The notes beneath the pieces were generated by a model, which saw only the letters and a list, made by a program, of their open reading frames with translations, did no database searches and had not been told where the DNA came from. Below, piece by piece: positions 40,427-52,734 of a stretch of 64,000 bases of DNA. How positions within the stretch are numbered: the first letter of the stretch is position 1; each line of letters starts with the position of its first letter. The position numbers and the translations under genes were made by a program. The stretch spans positions 33,175,501 to 33,239,500 of the forward strand of contig CM055315.2 of assembly GCA_029255685.2 (NCBI GenBank), read 5' to 3'. The stretch is from Silene conica (lineage: Eukaryota > Streptophyta > Magnoliopsida > Caryophyllales > Caryophyllaceae).

Positions 40427-43400
40427 CTACAACTTAGGAACACATCCAATTCCCATGGAATGAATGTGCCCTTCATGCCTATCACGTGGTAATGCTTTTG
40501 TGAGAGGATCAGCTATGTTGTCATCCGTAGCGATCTTATCAATTAAAATCTCCTTTTGCTCCACGTAATCTCTGATTAGATGAGCTTTCCGTTGTACATG
40601 CCTAGCCTTGTTGCTAGACTTATGCTCCTTAGCTTGGAAGATGGCACCGCTATTGTCACAATAAACGGTGATTGGGTCATTCGAACTAGGCACTACCGAG
40701 AGTCCTTGTAAGAATTGACGCATCCATATTGCTTCCTTAGCTGCTTCCGAGGCGGCATTGTACTCGGACTCAGTCGTAGAATCTGCTGTAACACTCTGTT
40801 TAGAACTTTTCCAGCTGACAGCAGCGCCATTAAGAGTAAAAACGAATCCAGACTGAGATTTCGAGTCATCTCGATCCGTTTGGAAGCTAGCATCTGCGTA
40901 ACCCGTGGCGCAGAGCGTCGAGTCGCCTCCGTAAGTCAATCCCCAATCTTTAGTCCTCCGTAGGTACTTAAGAATGTTTTTCACGGCCATCCAGTGTTGT
41001 TCACCTGGATGAGCTTGGAATCGACTTGTCATACTCAATGCATATGCAACGTCAGGACGTGTGCATATCATGGCATACATGATCGATCCTATTGCCGAAG
41101 CATAAGGAATCCGACTCATGCGCTCTTTCTCTTCCAGTGACTTAGCTTCTTGAGTCTTGCTCAAGTGAAGCCCAGGAGTCATAGGAAGGAACCCCTTCTT
41201 GGAGTTCGTCATGCTGAATCTCTCCAGAATCTTATCTATATAAGACTCCTGACTGAGAGACAACATCCGTCGTGATCTATCCATGTAGATACGGATGCCC
41301 AAAATTCTTTGTGCCTCTCCCAGATCTTTCATCTGGAAATGGTTTTTCAACCATGCTTTTACCGAAGATAGGAGAGGTATGTCATTCCCAATCAAGAGTA
41401 TGTCGTCGACATACAGTACTAGGAATACAATCTTGCTCCCACTCGAATTGATATAGAGACATGGTTCCTCGACTGATCGAACGAATCCATTCTCTTTTAT
41501 CACTTGGTCGAAGCGATGATTCTAACTCCGCGATGCTTGCTTAAGTCCATAGATGGAACGCTTAAGCTTGCAAACTTTCTTAGGATGTGCTGGATCGATA
41601 AAACCCTCGGGTTGTACCATGTACAACTCTTTCTCCAAATAACCGTTTAAGAAGGCGGTTTTAACGTCCATTTGCCATATTTCATAATCATGAAATGCGG
41701 CGATCGCTAAGATAATCCGAATGGAACGTAGCATGACTACGGGTGCAAAGATCTCATCATAGTGCAAGCCTGACACTTGAGTGAAACCTTTAGCAACTAG
41801 TCTAGCCTTGTGGATATCTTGTTGTCCTTCCACGGCATGCTTTATCTTGTAAAGCCATTTGCATTGAAGGGGTCGTACCTTTGCAGGTAGGTCCACAAGA
41901 TCCCACACGTTGTTCTCATACATGGAGTCCATCTCGGATTGCATGGCTTCTAGCCATAGCTTTGAGTCAGAACTAGTCATGGCACCTTTATAGGTTGTGG
42001 GTTCATTACCCTCTAGGAGTAAGACGTCATCTGTATCGTGTTCCTCGACCATACCAATGTATCTGTCCGGTGGAATAGAGACTCTTCCCGACCTCCTAGG
42101 TTCCTCAGGAATATCTACCGCAGCCTCGGTTGAAGGAACTGTTTCCTCCAATGGTTGCTCGGTAGTTGGTTCTTGAACCTCCGATAACTCGAAGGTTCTA
42201 TTACTCGACTTGTTCTCGAGAAATTCTTTCTCTAAGAACGTCGCACTAGCCGCAACAAAAACACGTTGTTCGGTTGGCGAGTAGAAGTAATGACCAAAAG
42301 TTCCCTTTGGATAACCTATAAAGTATGTCTTGACCGATCGCGGGCCGAGCTTATCCTCGTGTCTCCACTTGACATAAGCCTCGCAGCCCCAAACCCGTAT
42401 AAAGGACAAGTTAGGGACCGTTCCCTTCCATAATTCGTATGGAGTCTTGTCAACAGCTTTAGACGGACTTCGGTTAAGTATTAGAGCGGCCGACAAAAGA
42501 GCATAGCCCCACAATGAATCAGGCACGACGGTGTGACTCATCATGGATCGAACCATATCGAGTAGAGTTCGATTTCTCCGTTCGGACACACCATTTAATT
42601 GTGGTGTTCCAGGTGGAGTTAACTGTAGCACGATGCCGCAGTCTTTAAGGTGTTGATCAAACTCGTGTGAAAGATACTCACCACCACGATCCGAACGTAG
42701 TGCTTTAATCTTTCTACCCAGCTGGTTCTGTACCCTATTCTGGTATTCTTTGAACTTGTCAAAGGATTCACTTTTGTGCTTCATTAAGTAGACATAGCCA
42801 TATATACTCAAATCATCCGTGAAAGTGATGAAATACCTATAGCCCTCTCGTGCGTTGATCGACATAGGCCCACATACATCCGTATGTATGAGTCCTAATA
42901 GGTCGGCAGCGCGCATTCCAACACCTTTGAAGGAAATACGAGTCATCTTACCGATGAGACATGATTCACACGTGCCATATGATTCGAAATCAAAGGGCGA
43001 GATAGCTCCATTCTGTATGAGCTGTTTTACGCGTTTCTCATTTATGTGTCCCATACGACAATGCCATAGGTAAGTTTGATCTTTGTCACCTACCTTTAAT
43101 CTCTTGTTATTCACATGTAATATCTCGGTAGTTTGATCTAAAACATAAATTCCATTCATGGAAACTGCCTTGCCATAAATCATATTGTGTAAGGAGAAAA
43201 TACAGCTATTATTCTCTATTACAAATGAAAAGCCGAGTTTGTCAAGCGCAGAAACTGAAATAATGTTTTTGGAAAAACTAGGAACATAATAACAGTTATA
43301 TAAAAATAACTCGAATCCACTTAGAAGCTGGATCACGTATGTTCCCTTCGAGACTGCAGCCACACGTGCTCCATTCCCGACACGCAGGTCCACCTCACCC

Positions 43401-44458
43401 TTGATTAGGGGTTCTTGGTTTCGGAGGCCCTGCACATGATTACATAGATGAGAACCACAACCAGTATCAAGTACCCAAGTTCCACAACTTGCGTGGTTAA
43501 TCTCAATCATGTGAATAAAAGATGAAGAAGACATACCAACAGGAGTAACACGGCCTGCCTTAATGTCCTCGCGATACACGGGGCATGAGCGCCTCCAATG
43601 CCCAGTCTTGTGGCAATGGTGACATTCCATGCTAGTATCCTTGCTCTTAGGCTTGCCCTGTGAGTTGCTCGACTCACTTGGCCCACTCTTAGTAAATCCT
43701 GGTTTCTTGAACCTGGGCTTACCTACTGCTAGGTCGCCCTGAGCTTTAGCCTTCCCTTTACCCTTTCCCTTACTGGAGATCATGACAACATCCTGCTTCA
43801 TGCTCCCACTTAATTTCAGATCCTTCTCGGTCTGTACGAGAAGGGAGTGGAGCTCATGAGGAGTCTTCTTCGTGTCGTTCATGTAATAGTTGGCCCTAAA
43901 GAGGGCGAACCCATCATGAAGCGAATGAAGCATACGATCAACGATTATGTTCTCACTGATCTTGCAGTTCAGGGTCTCCAGTTTCTCGATATTCTCAATC
44001 ATGTTGAGAATATGTGGGCTAACAGCTTGGCCCTTCTGGAGTTTCGCCTCAAAGAAGCGACAGGTATGGTCATAAGAAACGATTCTCGGAGCTTTGGAGA
44101 ATTCGTTAGAGAGCGTGGTGAAAATCTTGTTTGCACCATGGGATATGAAGCGTCTTTGCAAATTTGATTCCATTGCATAGATGAGTACGTTCTTTATCGC
44201 ACCTGCTTCCATGACGAAGTCGCTATGAGCGCGAACTTCGTTGGCTCTAGCTCCAGTTCCTGGGTGTGCCGGAATGGGCTCAGTTAAATACTTAAGCCTT
44301 CCGTCAGCAATGGCAGCATTCCGTAGTGCTGCCTCCCAGTCAGAGAAGTTTGACCCATCATTCCTCAGTCTAGTTGACTGATTCATGGAGTCCATGAAGG
44401 CCTTTAGCCAGGATTCACGTGCTAGCTTGGCACTTGGCATTGGGTCTTCACCAGCCAT
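40427..44458 (-). CDS. Gag-Pol polyprotein of Copia element 2, one in-frame TAG
   Basis: One frame of about 1340 codons interrupted only by TAG at 41522-41524. Residues from the N-terminus: gag about 1-270; CCHC knuckle C279/C282/H287/C292; protease D331-T332-G333; integrase finger H466, H471, C497, C500; integrase catalytic D527, D590, E626; reverse transcriptase from about 845 with D931 in QMDVKTAFLNG. The stop follows LKQASRS at residue 978, where Copia relatives have tryptophan. After it come the YVDD box and RNase H (YADAS, TESEY, YCDN). The gag-integrase-RT-RNase H order is Copia; the lineage looks Tork/TAR-like but I did not settle it. Without readthrough the enzyme would lack its RT active site and RNase H. 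Confidence 0.92.
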
Positions 44459-45791
44459 TTTAGTTATATAGCAGTTTTAATGAACGTGTTCTACACTGAA
44501 AAGAAGATAAAACAAAACCATATAAGCAACTTATTGTTGTGATTTAAGTCTATATTAAATTGAATTTAAACTCGTAGACTTATGCATTTATATAATTGAT
44601 CTCCCTCAAGAATTATATAAATGATCCCAAGACTCAATTTCCGTATATTGATAAGCCCACAGTTTGGCTAATTCCACCGTTGGAACTCTTGGTCGATAGA
44701 TTTCTGTATATCCTATCTATTAGTCCATCTCAGTCACTAGATAGTATCGAGTGACCATGATGTTGAGATAAAATAAATCGTCTGTTCCCACTTACCCGAC
44801 GTAGAAGGGGTCATATTATGCCTACCGACGAAGAAGGGATTCATGGGAGGCTGATTTATAAAGACTAGTCTCAATTTTTGGTTATACGAGGAAGACCCCA
44901 TCAACTTTTATTTATTCATATTAAGTGAACTAATATCTAGCATATGCGTGAATGAATTAAATAAAGTGATGGCTTTGCAATTGACATGTGACATCTGTAT
45001 TGTCACAGAAAACTAACGCGTAACCTCTACATGAGTCAGTTTTCAGGCATGATATAGGTGGTTTGGTTTTAGGCGGAATATGATGCAAGCTATTATCGAT
45101 GAAAGCATAAAATAAATGCGATAAACGTAAATAAAAGTCCTAGTGTGGCCTATCCTACCAAAATAAACATAAAACAACTTGGAATCCACCGTTGGACCCT
45201 AGAAGCTTGTCTTGATGTTCCATCTTGGTCCTTGCAGCGGGAGTGAGCATCCGGTCTCCGTCTTTGGTCTTCACAAAATTACTAATTTAAATTACAAAAG
45301 TAGTCCTAGATACATTCTAATTTAAATAAAAAAGTAATTACATGGCAAAAACACAAAATCGGAGATTCAAGATCTCAAAATTACAAGCAAGACTATGTCC
45401 CATCATTACGGTGACACAATCTTCTAAGGCCACACTAAGTTACAACCGTTTGCAAAAATTAAATACGTTATTGAAAGCATTCAAGGCATTCACAAGACGA
45501 TAAATAAAATGCATCAACTAAATAAAATTCATACTGTTATTATGATTAATAAATTTTTACCAAACCACCTTTTAAGATTAAAATTATGTGACTATACCGC
45601 TTTAATCACCAATTTTAATAAACATATAATCCATTATTTTAAACTGTTTTAAAACAATATGTATCAAACGAGGGTGAACCGATTCACTAAATAATATACT
45701 ATTTCCGTCTACAGTATATTATTTTAAGCCATGTGAAAATAAAACATGTTATTTTCGAAAATAAAAAAAAACGAGTCTGTTACAGGGGGGA
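44459..45791 (-). other. Untranslated leader of Copia element 2, gag-proximal part
   Basis: About 1.3 kb collinear with 28392-29727 of Copia element 1. No coding frame of note. Confidence 0.8.
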
Positions 45792-46170
45792 GGTCGACCG
45801 ACCTAAACATGTGGTCGACCGACCTCCAGCCGAAAAACGGAAAAATTCTGCAACAGTAAAATCGGTCGACCGACCTATCAATTAGGTCGACCGACCAACA
45901 TGCAGTAAAAACGAATTTCAGAAAACGCAAAACGCTGCACTTTTTGAAATTAAAACAAGTTTTTACCTCTCAAACTTTGATTAAAACAAGTAAATCAAAA
46001 TTAACATCAACAAGGGTTCACATATTGTCAAGAATATCGATTAATTAACAATATGTAAACAGGAATCAAAAAACAAGATCGAAAACTCACAAAGGAAACT
46101 GTTTTTTAAAAAAAAAAACAGAAACTCACACAGGGGCGGTCGACCGACCGCTATAACTGGTCGACCGACC
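45792..46170 (-). repeat. Leader array of paired GGTCGACCGACC motifs
   Basis: Six copies in three pairs: 45792/45813, 45864/45885 and 46138/46159, each pair exactly 21 bp apart. It occupies the leader region that holds CTCGATCGAG pairs in Copia element 1. Confidence 0.92.
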
Positions 46171-46251
46171 GACACGGCGGCAGAAACGAGATTTTTCAAA
46201 AACTTTTAAATAAACTTATGAAAAACACAAAAGTAAAATTTTCATGGCCTG

Positions 46252-46263
46252 TCTCTAATACCA
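46252..46263 (-). other. Primer-binding site of Copia element 2, mutated
   Basis: TGGTATTAGAGA on the minus strand, two changes from TGGTATCAGAGC, next to the 5' LTR. Priming may be weakened unless the changes arose after integration. Confidence 0.8.
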
Positions 46264-46265
46264 CT

Positions 46266-47264
46266 TGTGGGGAATATAGCATGTATTCACCCCAAACTTG
46301 GAGGATTATAATGAAAAATACAGTTGTGTTTATAGTCATAAGATAAAAAAGAATAAGAAAAGAAGTACAACCTTTAGTCCTTGTGCGAAAGGCCTAAGAA
46401 CAGGAATTAACACAAATTCCCTCCTATAACTTGCACCCAAGACTTAGAATGAGACGTGGCCGCGTGTGCTAGAAATCCTCTCCAACTGCCTTGCAATATT
46501 GGGAGAGCTATTTAGGTTTTAGATGTGAGATCTGAGGTTTTGGGAGAAGAAAACTCTCAAAACCCTAATTTTTACCTTGAGATTATTTGACAGTGCAACA
46601 AGAGTCCCTGACATAAGGAGAGTCCTCCTCCTTATGTAGTTGTTTTGGCCGAAAATTCTAATAGGGTAGGAGTGGGCTTTCCACTCTTACCTTATTCTAA
46701 TTCGTGATTCGACCCATTTAGCTATAAGTTATTCGCGGGATTTTAATTATAAATCGTAACATGTTATCAGATATTAATACAGTCGATATATTAATAATGG
46801 TCTGACAAAATACGATATTGTATAATTACCCAAATTAATATAACTGTTTATATTAATACGCGAATACAATATTTAATTAAATATATAACCGTTTATATTT
46901 AATTTACGAATTAATCATGTAATCCGTATTAGCTAAAATTATTTAATCTGTATTAAATAATAATCTCAACATCTTATTGACTAATTTAATAGTCAATACC
47001 TCTGACTAACTGTTTAGTCATATCCGGCAAAATGTGACTGTATTTTCATACCTTCACATCTCTCAAACGTGTCCTATAGGTGTGACGTATAGGGACCAGT
47101 TGATCACCGCCATCCGTAGGACAATAACGTCAAACTTATCTAGCAAGCCAACCGTTATTGATAAACGTGGATCAACTGGTAATCATACAAAAGTATGCCC
47201 TTGTGATCCTTAAAGAGATTTAATAAGTCATTGTACTTAATTGTCAAGGACACCAGCCCCAACA
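46266..47264 (-). repeat. 5' LTR of Copia element 2
   Basis: 999 bp, 5' LTR in element orientation, ending at the target duplication CTTTC. Confidence 0.95.
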
Positions 47265-47644
47265 CTTTCCTGACTTGGCTGAATTGGTCATATGCCAGTC
47301 ACCTTACCCCTGGGTTAATATAATAAGGCTTTCTTAGAAGACGCATGAAGAAAAATACAGTAAATGATTGCTTATTCTCAATAAAAGACGCCTTGATTGA
47401 TTTTACATTAGTTTGTCATAATCTATTTACAAGATGCTAAAACTGAAAACAGCTCTTGTTGCTAAAAGGTGCAAGTACACAAGTAAAATAATCTAGAGCC
47501 ATTTGATTTTTACCTTGCTAGAGATTGAGCTAAAGTACTCAGGGAATCAGCAAAATTAGCAACTTCAACAGAGGCATTGACACAGGATCTAAGCCTTTCA
47601 AACAGACCACACATTTTGACAGCAGATTCACGCAAGGTGTTATA

Positions 47645-47890
47645 TTGACATCGCCATTAGAACATCAGTTTTTACTAAAAGTGATGTAATCGATCTAATT
47701 TTTATTATTTACATCGGTTCGAAAACAAAAAAGGATGTTAATTATATTATTTTTACATCGATTTATTATAAAACCGATGTTAATGATAATCAATTACATC
47801 GGTTGAAGTAAACCGATGTTTAGCTATTAAGATAATAAAAATAATACATCAGTTACTTGTTAATTATGAACCGATGTAACAATTTTGCAT
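47645..47890. repeat. ACATCGGTT hairpin array, CACTA-like subterminal repeats
   Basis: Several inverted pairs of ACATCGGTT and AACCGATGT at about 45-50-bp spacing. It resembles the array at 36744 in design but not in sequence, so it probably belongs to a second CACTA element. No CACTA terminus was found nearby. Confidence 0.6.
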
Positions 47891-49443
47891 TTTTCACAAC
47901 AATCCCGTAGCCTTCACATTACCAAAACCTAATTCTTCAGAAATTAAAACCTCCACCGCTCAATTAATTTTCCCACGACCTCGTCATTACCACGACCGAT
48001 CCTTCACATTACCATGACCTTGCCATTCACCATCCCCAAACCACAACCTCGCCGGTGTAGCCCCATTGGTGATTAAAGGTCGCTTGCTGACGAAGCCCCG
48101 ATTGGAGACGTCTCCAACTATACCTGAATTTGGCTACAACTACATCACTCGATCATCAGGCCACCTATCAATTCAAGGTTTGTGCTTTTTTATATTTAAA
48201 CATTTCTTCTTAAATTACATGTTTGATTAATAACCTGAATTATTCGCATTTTTGTTCATCAAAGTAGTCGGTATTGTCTTCTAAGAGGGCCTGATAGTGA
48301 CCGACATTAATTTCGGTTAAGTTGTTTGGAGATGAGTGTGGATGTTATTGTTGAAGATGATTGTTGTTGTTGCTATTGCCATGTCTATTTCTGCTGTTTA
48401 TGTTTTGGTGTTTATATTTTTTTTTTCATTTGTCATGTGGTGTATTGAAAGAAGTCTTAATTATTGGTGTTAATAATGACTTTAAGAAGTCCGTGTTTGT
48501 TAGATTGCCAGTTTTTTAGTGGAATTACCACAATCTATAATGTTCATAGGCTTCCTTCTCCTTGATGGATATTCCTGTGCACTTGGGTATGGATTGCATC
48601 ACCCTGAGTTCTGTTCCATTGCCAACTTTGGTTTAGACTGGAGAATTATTTGGGTAATACCTAAAATAGGCAAAATGCATACAAATATATGTTCTATGGT
48701 CTCATATTGTCGCATGACCCTATATACTTTTATGATTAAATATGCTCCGTTGCAGAGCACGGTAGATGCCCTCTCCCTATGCACCATCTTTTTGTCGCAA
48801 TAAAACCATCTATAAAACACAAATTTGCACGACATTGAGAAGGTTATCAATTTATTCTGGCACACGTTTGGAAGTTGGAAGTTGATGTTATACTCGAGGG
48901 CGTCTAAAAACACTCGAGTTTTGTTTGAATGATCACCAATCCATAATTCTGTGGTTGAATGTTCTAAAATTTTATGACTAAGTGCCATTTTTAGGGAGCT
49001 TATTACTAGATGTCGTGATAGACTTATAAAGTTGTTTTACTCTATATTACTCTCACTCGGCTACAAGTATCAGATGTGACACGCTTTTGAGTGTTGGATA
49101 TGGGTATTTTGAAAAAGTTTCATTCTTGTTGTATAAGATGAAGTGTCGGAGCGTCATGTTGTGTCAGAAGGTTGAAGAGTTGAAGTAACTTAAGTTTTAC
49201 TTTTGTGTTGAATACATATAAGTGTATATTGAAAATTCTTTACTGGTGCTGTCCTTATTTTGAGTAGCATAAGCATCACTACTTCACCTATCTGCCAGCA
49301 GCCACTTACTTTTTCTCAAAGCTTACAGTACTCTAGAATGTTATGTGTGGCGGATGTGTGAAAATTGATCTCCTCGTTATCTTTGATACCACATTTCTTT
49401 GTTTTTGTCTGAGATATAGTTTAAGCTGTGATGTTCCTTTTAG
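47891..49443. other. Intergenic or element interior, nothing secure
   Basis: Overlapping frames on both strands at 48519-48988 have no recognisable domain. The stretch before 49444 looks like an intron, with a T-rich tract and an AG acceptor. Confidence 0.5.
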
Positions 49444-49525
49444 GTGCTAATCATGGACAAGATCACTGTAAAAGTGATGTCCATATCATGCAAGATGATA
49501 GATATCACTGATCAGGAAATTTCAT
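49444..49525 (+). pseudogene. Single SEC1/KEULE-type exon
   Basis: An 82-bp exon with AG acceptor and GT donor. It encodes VLIMDKITVKVMSISCKM and then IDITDQEIS, which matches the N-terminal part of plant SEC1 (Sec1/Munc18) proteins that bind syntaxins in vesicle fusion. No neighbouring SEC1 exons are evident, so it is probably a fragment captured by a transposon. Confidence 0.7.
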
Positions 49526-49655
49526 GTGAGTTTCCTTGGTTTTTTTTAGATCATTAGCACTTTTAAATTCATAAATCTATACATGAATGCGATTCTATTT
49601 TACTCATTATGTTCCATAGCTAGAACTCATGTCCTTTCCATTGAGGGAAAATATC

Positions 49656-50650
49656 TGTATATATCTCAATACTTTCTATGTAGGATTATAACGAAATTAT
49701 AATTATGATTTACAGTCATAAACGAAATACGAGATACAAGCATTGGGAACAAGAATTAACCTTTGGTCCTTGCAAGAGGCCTAATAAGAACAAATATCAA
49801 AATAAATATCCTCCTAATTGTTGCACCCAAGACGCTCCGAGAAATACCCTTTCTAGAGCTAGAAACTACAAAAATTACCGTTAATTTTTGTGAATGATGA
49901 AATAGAGAGAGGAGGGAATATCACGTCTATTTTGGAACTCTTGAATGTATGTGTGTTGTGAGGCTAATATATATAGTAGTAGGAGGTGTTTGTTAATAAG
50001 TATAACTCTTATACATAACGTTAACCACCTTGTGGAGTTTAGATAGGATTTCTCAAATCCGTATTTGAGTATACCTAAACTGCTACAAACTCAGAATTGA
50101 CTGAGTACCATACTTATACTGACCGAACACTACTCCACTCGGCTCAACCAATTTTATCAGCATAAGATCGGTTTTTATCTTCTTTTGTGTATAATGTTTA
50201 TCTTATAAATATCTTATATTTATAATTTACTAATTAAATATAACCGTTTATATTTAAATAAATTATTCAATCTTTATTAAATAATTACATTACACATACT
50301 AATTAAATGTAACATTTTACATTAAATTACGAATTAACATTTTGATTCGTCTCAGCTAATATTATTTAATCAGTATTAAATAATCGTACCATCATTACAT
50401 TGACTAACCGTTTAGTCGTATTATGATTACATTTTCATCTAATCATATCTCTCAGATTACATCCTTTAGGTGTGACTCTTAGGGACCAGTTGATCACCGC
50501 CATCTGTATGACAATAACGCCAAACTTCTAGCAAGTCCACCGTTATTGATAAATGTTAATCAACTGATTATAATACAAAGTATACCCTGTGAACCTTTAA
50601 GAGATTTATACATGTTATCACACTAACTGTGGAGGACACTTGCTCCAACA
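49656..50650 (-). mobile_element. Diverged Copia LTR (copy 3)
   Basis: On the minus strand it starts TGTTGGAGCAAGTGTCCTCC and ends ATATACA, about 995 bp, collinear with the LTRs of Copia elements 1 and 2 but strongly diverged. Followed upstream (50651-50835) by the family's 3' untranslated segment with polypurine tract, then truncated. No target duplication found. Confidence 0.8.
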
Positions 50651-50835
50651 ATCTTCCACTTGTCCGTACAAGTATATGTGCGATAAGCGATTCTCAATAT
50701 CCATAAATTTCTCCCACTCAATGTAAAACAATTTGCAAATCTGTATTCACAAAGGTCGTATTTTACAAGCGATCAAGATCAAGAGTGGTTTTCCCGACTA
50801 GAGAGTAACTCAACTGATAACGAATCATTATTCAT

Positions 50836-51386
50836 TTAGGAATTTAAAGTAGCGCATCTAATTCCCATATTTTTTATGTTGTACTTTGTTCTAATCACTG
50901 CTTGTTTTGCTACCCATCTCTTTGCTTGTAACTTGAATGGCAGTTGGCAAAGAAATGTACCTACTATACATTTAAAATGTAACTACGGCACTTTTGAAAT
51001 GTACGTAATATATAGTTGGCAAAGAAATGTAACAATTTCTCGAACAATCTCAACTTTAAGCATCAGTTAATTAACAAACCTACTTCCAAAACAACTAGAA
51101 TAATCACAACAAAGGATCATTCAACAGAGAAATTTGATACATTAAACAAAATTAAGCATGCAAAAACGTACTTACTCAGTTGAGGACTCAAGTTGCAATT
51201 TCCCAAGCAGAATTCCTCTCACTAGCATAATAAGGAAAATACACCACAAAATCGCGAATAAATTATTAGTAATTAGTAGACTAAACTAGATTAGAACACG
51301 AAAAAATTGAAATAGGATAAAAATCGAACAGGAAAATCTATTTAATACTGAAAATTAGGAAACGATAATTTCAGAAATCGAATTGT
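50836..51386. other. Intergenic, nothing recognised
   Basis: Contains AGTTGGCAAAGAAATGTA twice (about 50942 and 51014) but no gene. Confidence 0.55.
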
Positions 51387-51560
51387 TTATATCACCTGCG
51401 ACGGAGATGACGATGGTGGTAGTGGGAAAGAGGAAGGACGGATATGACGGTGGTGGTAGTGGGAAAGAGGATGGATGGAGATGTCGGGAGTGTAGTGGGA
51501 AAGAGGAGGGACGGAGATGTCGGGAGTGGCAGTGGCAGTGGCAGTGGGAATAAGATAGAA
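51387..51560. repeat. Short tandem repeats of GTAGTGGGAAAGAGG type
   Basis: Three or four imperfect units of about 40 bp with GTAGTGGGAAAGAGG and GGACGGAGATGTCGGGAGT, then GGCAGT repeats. The minus-strand frame over it (PDISVPPLSHY-like repeats) is an artefact. Confidence 0.7.
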
Positions 51561-52220
51561 GAGATTGTTTCTATTACCGCGATCTGGTAATTGACGGTTA
51601 TGATTTTGTTCGCACACTTCTCATGGTAATTTGGTTCTCACGGGATCCTGAATCTATATATATATATATAGAATTACGATCATATGAGTCCACATCTATG
51701 TGTTGAGTCGTTGAGTCCTAATATAAGTCCTTAGATCTAAAGTACTGGATGGCTGAGTTTAAAACAAAAAACCATTCACCAAACATGCAATTAATGTTTT
51801 GTCTCTCGTAATTTCAATTTTCAATATTGTATTATTTATCCAATTACTGTGAAACAACTCATTCTCATTCTCATTCATCCCTCATTCACTCACCTACCTC
51901 CCTCAATATCAATTCTCTCTCTAACTCCCTATTCTCTCATGCACTCCCACCGACAAGCCACCAACAACACTGACAACAACACCGCCCACAACACCTACTC
52001 AACAACACCACAAAACTGACAACAACAACACCGTGCCAGATCTGAGTTTTTTTTTAAAAAAAGGAAGGCGGCGGCGTGAGAGGTGGTTGGCTAGAAGATA
52101 TACTGACCACTGCAATAATAGGGTAACTGTCGTTATCAACAGAAATTGATGTAGTTGTAACATACTATAACTCACGGAAACCTTTGAAAACATATTATAA
52201 GTCGTGAAATTTTATATTAA
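51561..52220. other. Intergenic, nothing recognised
   Basis: Includes a short TA run (51656-51671) and CA-rich low-complexity sequence around 51950-52030. No gene seen. Confidence 0.55.
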
Positions 52221-52525
52221 TTTACATACGTGCTTGCTTGGGTGCTTCTTTATTTATATTTACGTACGTGCTTGCTTGCGTGCTTCTTTATTTATATTTC
52301 AATGCAGTAAGTCCCGACATATTTAATTAATTTACGTATGTGCTTGCTTGGATGCTTCTTTATTTATATTTCAATGCAGTAAGTCCCGACATATTTAATT
52401 AATTTACGTATGTGCTTGCTTGGATGCTTCTTTATTTATATTTCAATACATACGGTAAGTCGCAAAATTTTCAATTAATATACGTACGTGCTTGCTTGCG
52501 TGTTTCTTTATTTATATCTCATATT
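52221..52525. repeat. Tandem repeat with TACGTACGTGCTTGCTTG units
   Basis: GTGCTTGCTTG starts at 52230, 52268, 52340, 52412 and 52488; the central units have a period of 72 bp. The word ACGTACGTGCTTGCT also occurs twice in the minus-strand LTR near 58300-58365. Confidence 0.9.
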
Positions 52526-52734
52526 TTTTAATCTTGAGTTTTATTATTTTGTAGATTTGATTTTTTTTGTTTGAATTTTGTTTTCAGGTTTGAAGAATCA
52601 ATTAGTGGAGTTTCACGTATAAAACAATGAAGTTTCACCCATAAAATAGTGGAATTTCACCAATATAACAATGGATGGTGATGGTGGTTTTCGTCGTTGG
52701 TGGTGGTTTTGAAAATTCTTTATTTGATAGATAA

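Larger units (their letters stand above)
38565..47264 (-). mobile_element. Copia element 2, nearly intact
   Basis: 8700 bp on the minus strand with two 999-bp LTRs and a perfect 5-bp target duplication CTTTC (38560-38564, 47265-47269). About nine LTR differences are visible (about 0.9 percent), giving an age of a few hundred thousand years at common plant LTR rates. Coding sequence is open except for one in-frame TAG. Same family as Copia element 1. Confidence 0.95.
37359..47640 (-). pseudogene. Multi-exon gene remnant, unrecognised, split by Copia element 2
   Basis: On the minus strand at least five exon-like pieces carry GT and AG borders: 47514-47640 (RLRSCVNASVEVANFADSLS), 38311-38458 (GLLDGHQIMECISNFVFGFS), about 38108-38197, 37873-37912 (IIEQWTSHVIAKT) and 37359-37426 (ending FASIVE and a stop). 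A frameshift in an A-run of the second piece (near 38430) makes it a pseudogene. Copia element 2 lies in an intron. I could not name the family. The flanking CACTA-type arrays suggest capture by or insertion of CACTA elements, but a decayed resident gene is equally possible. Confidence 0.55.

Noticed and set aside
48519-48988. Frames on both strands of about 95 and 129 codons
   Set aside because: Mutually overlapping, no known motif and no splice context that would make them an exon.
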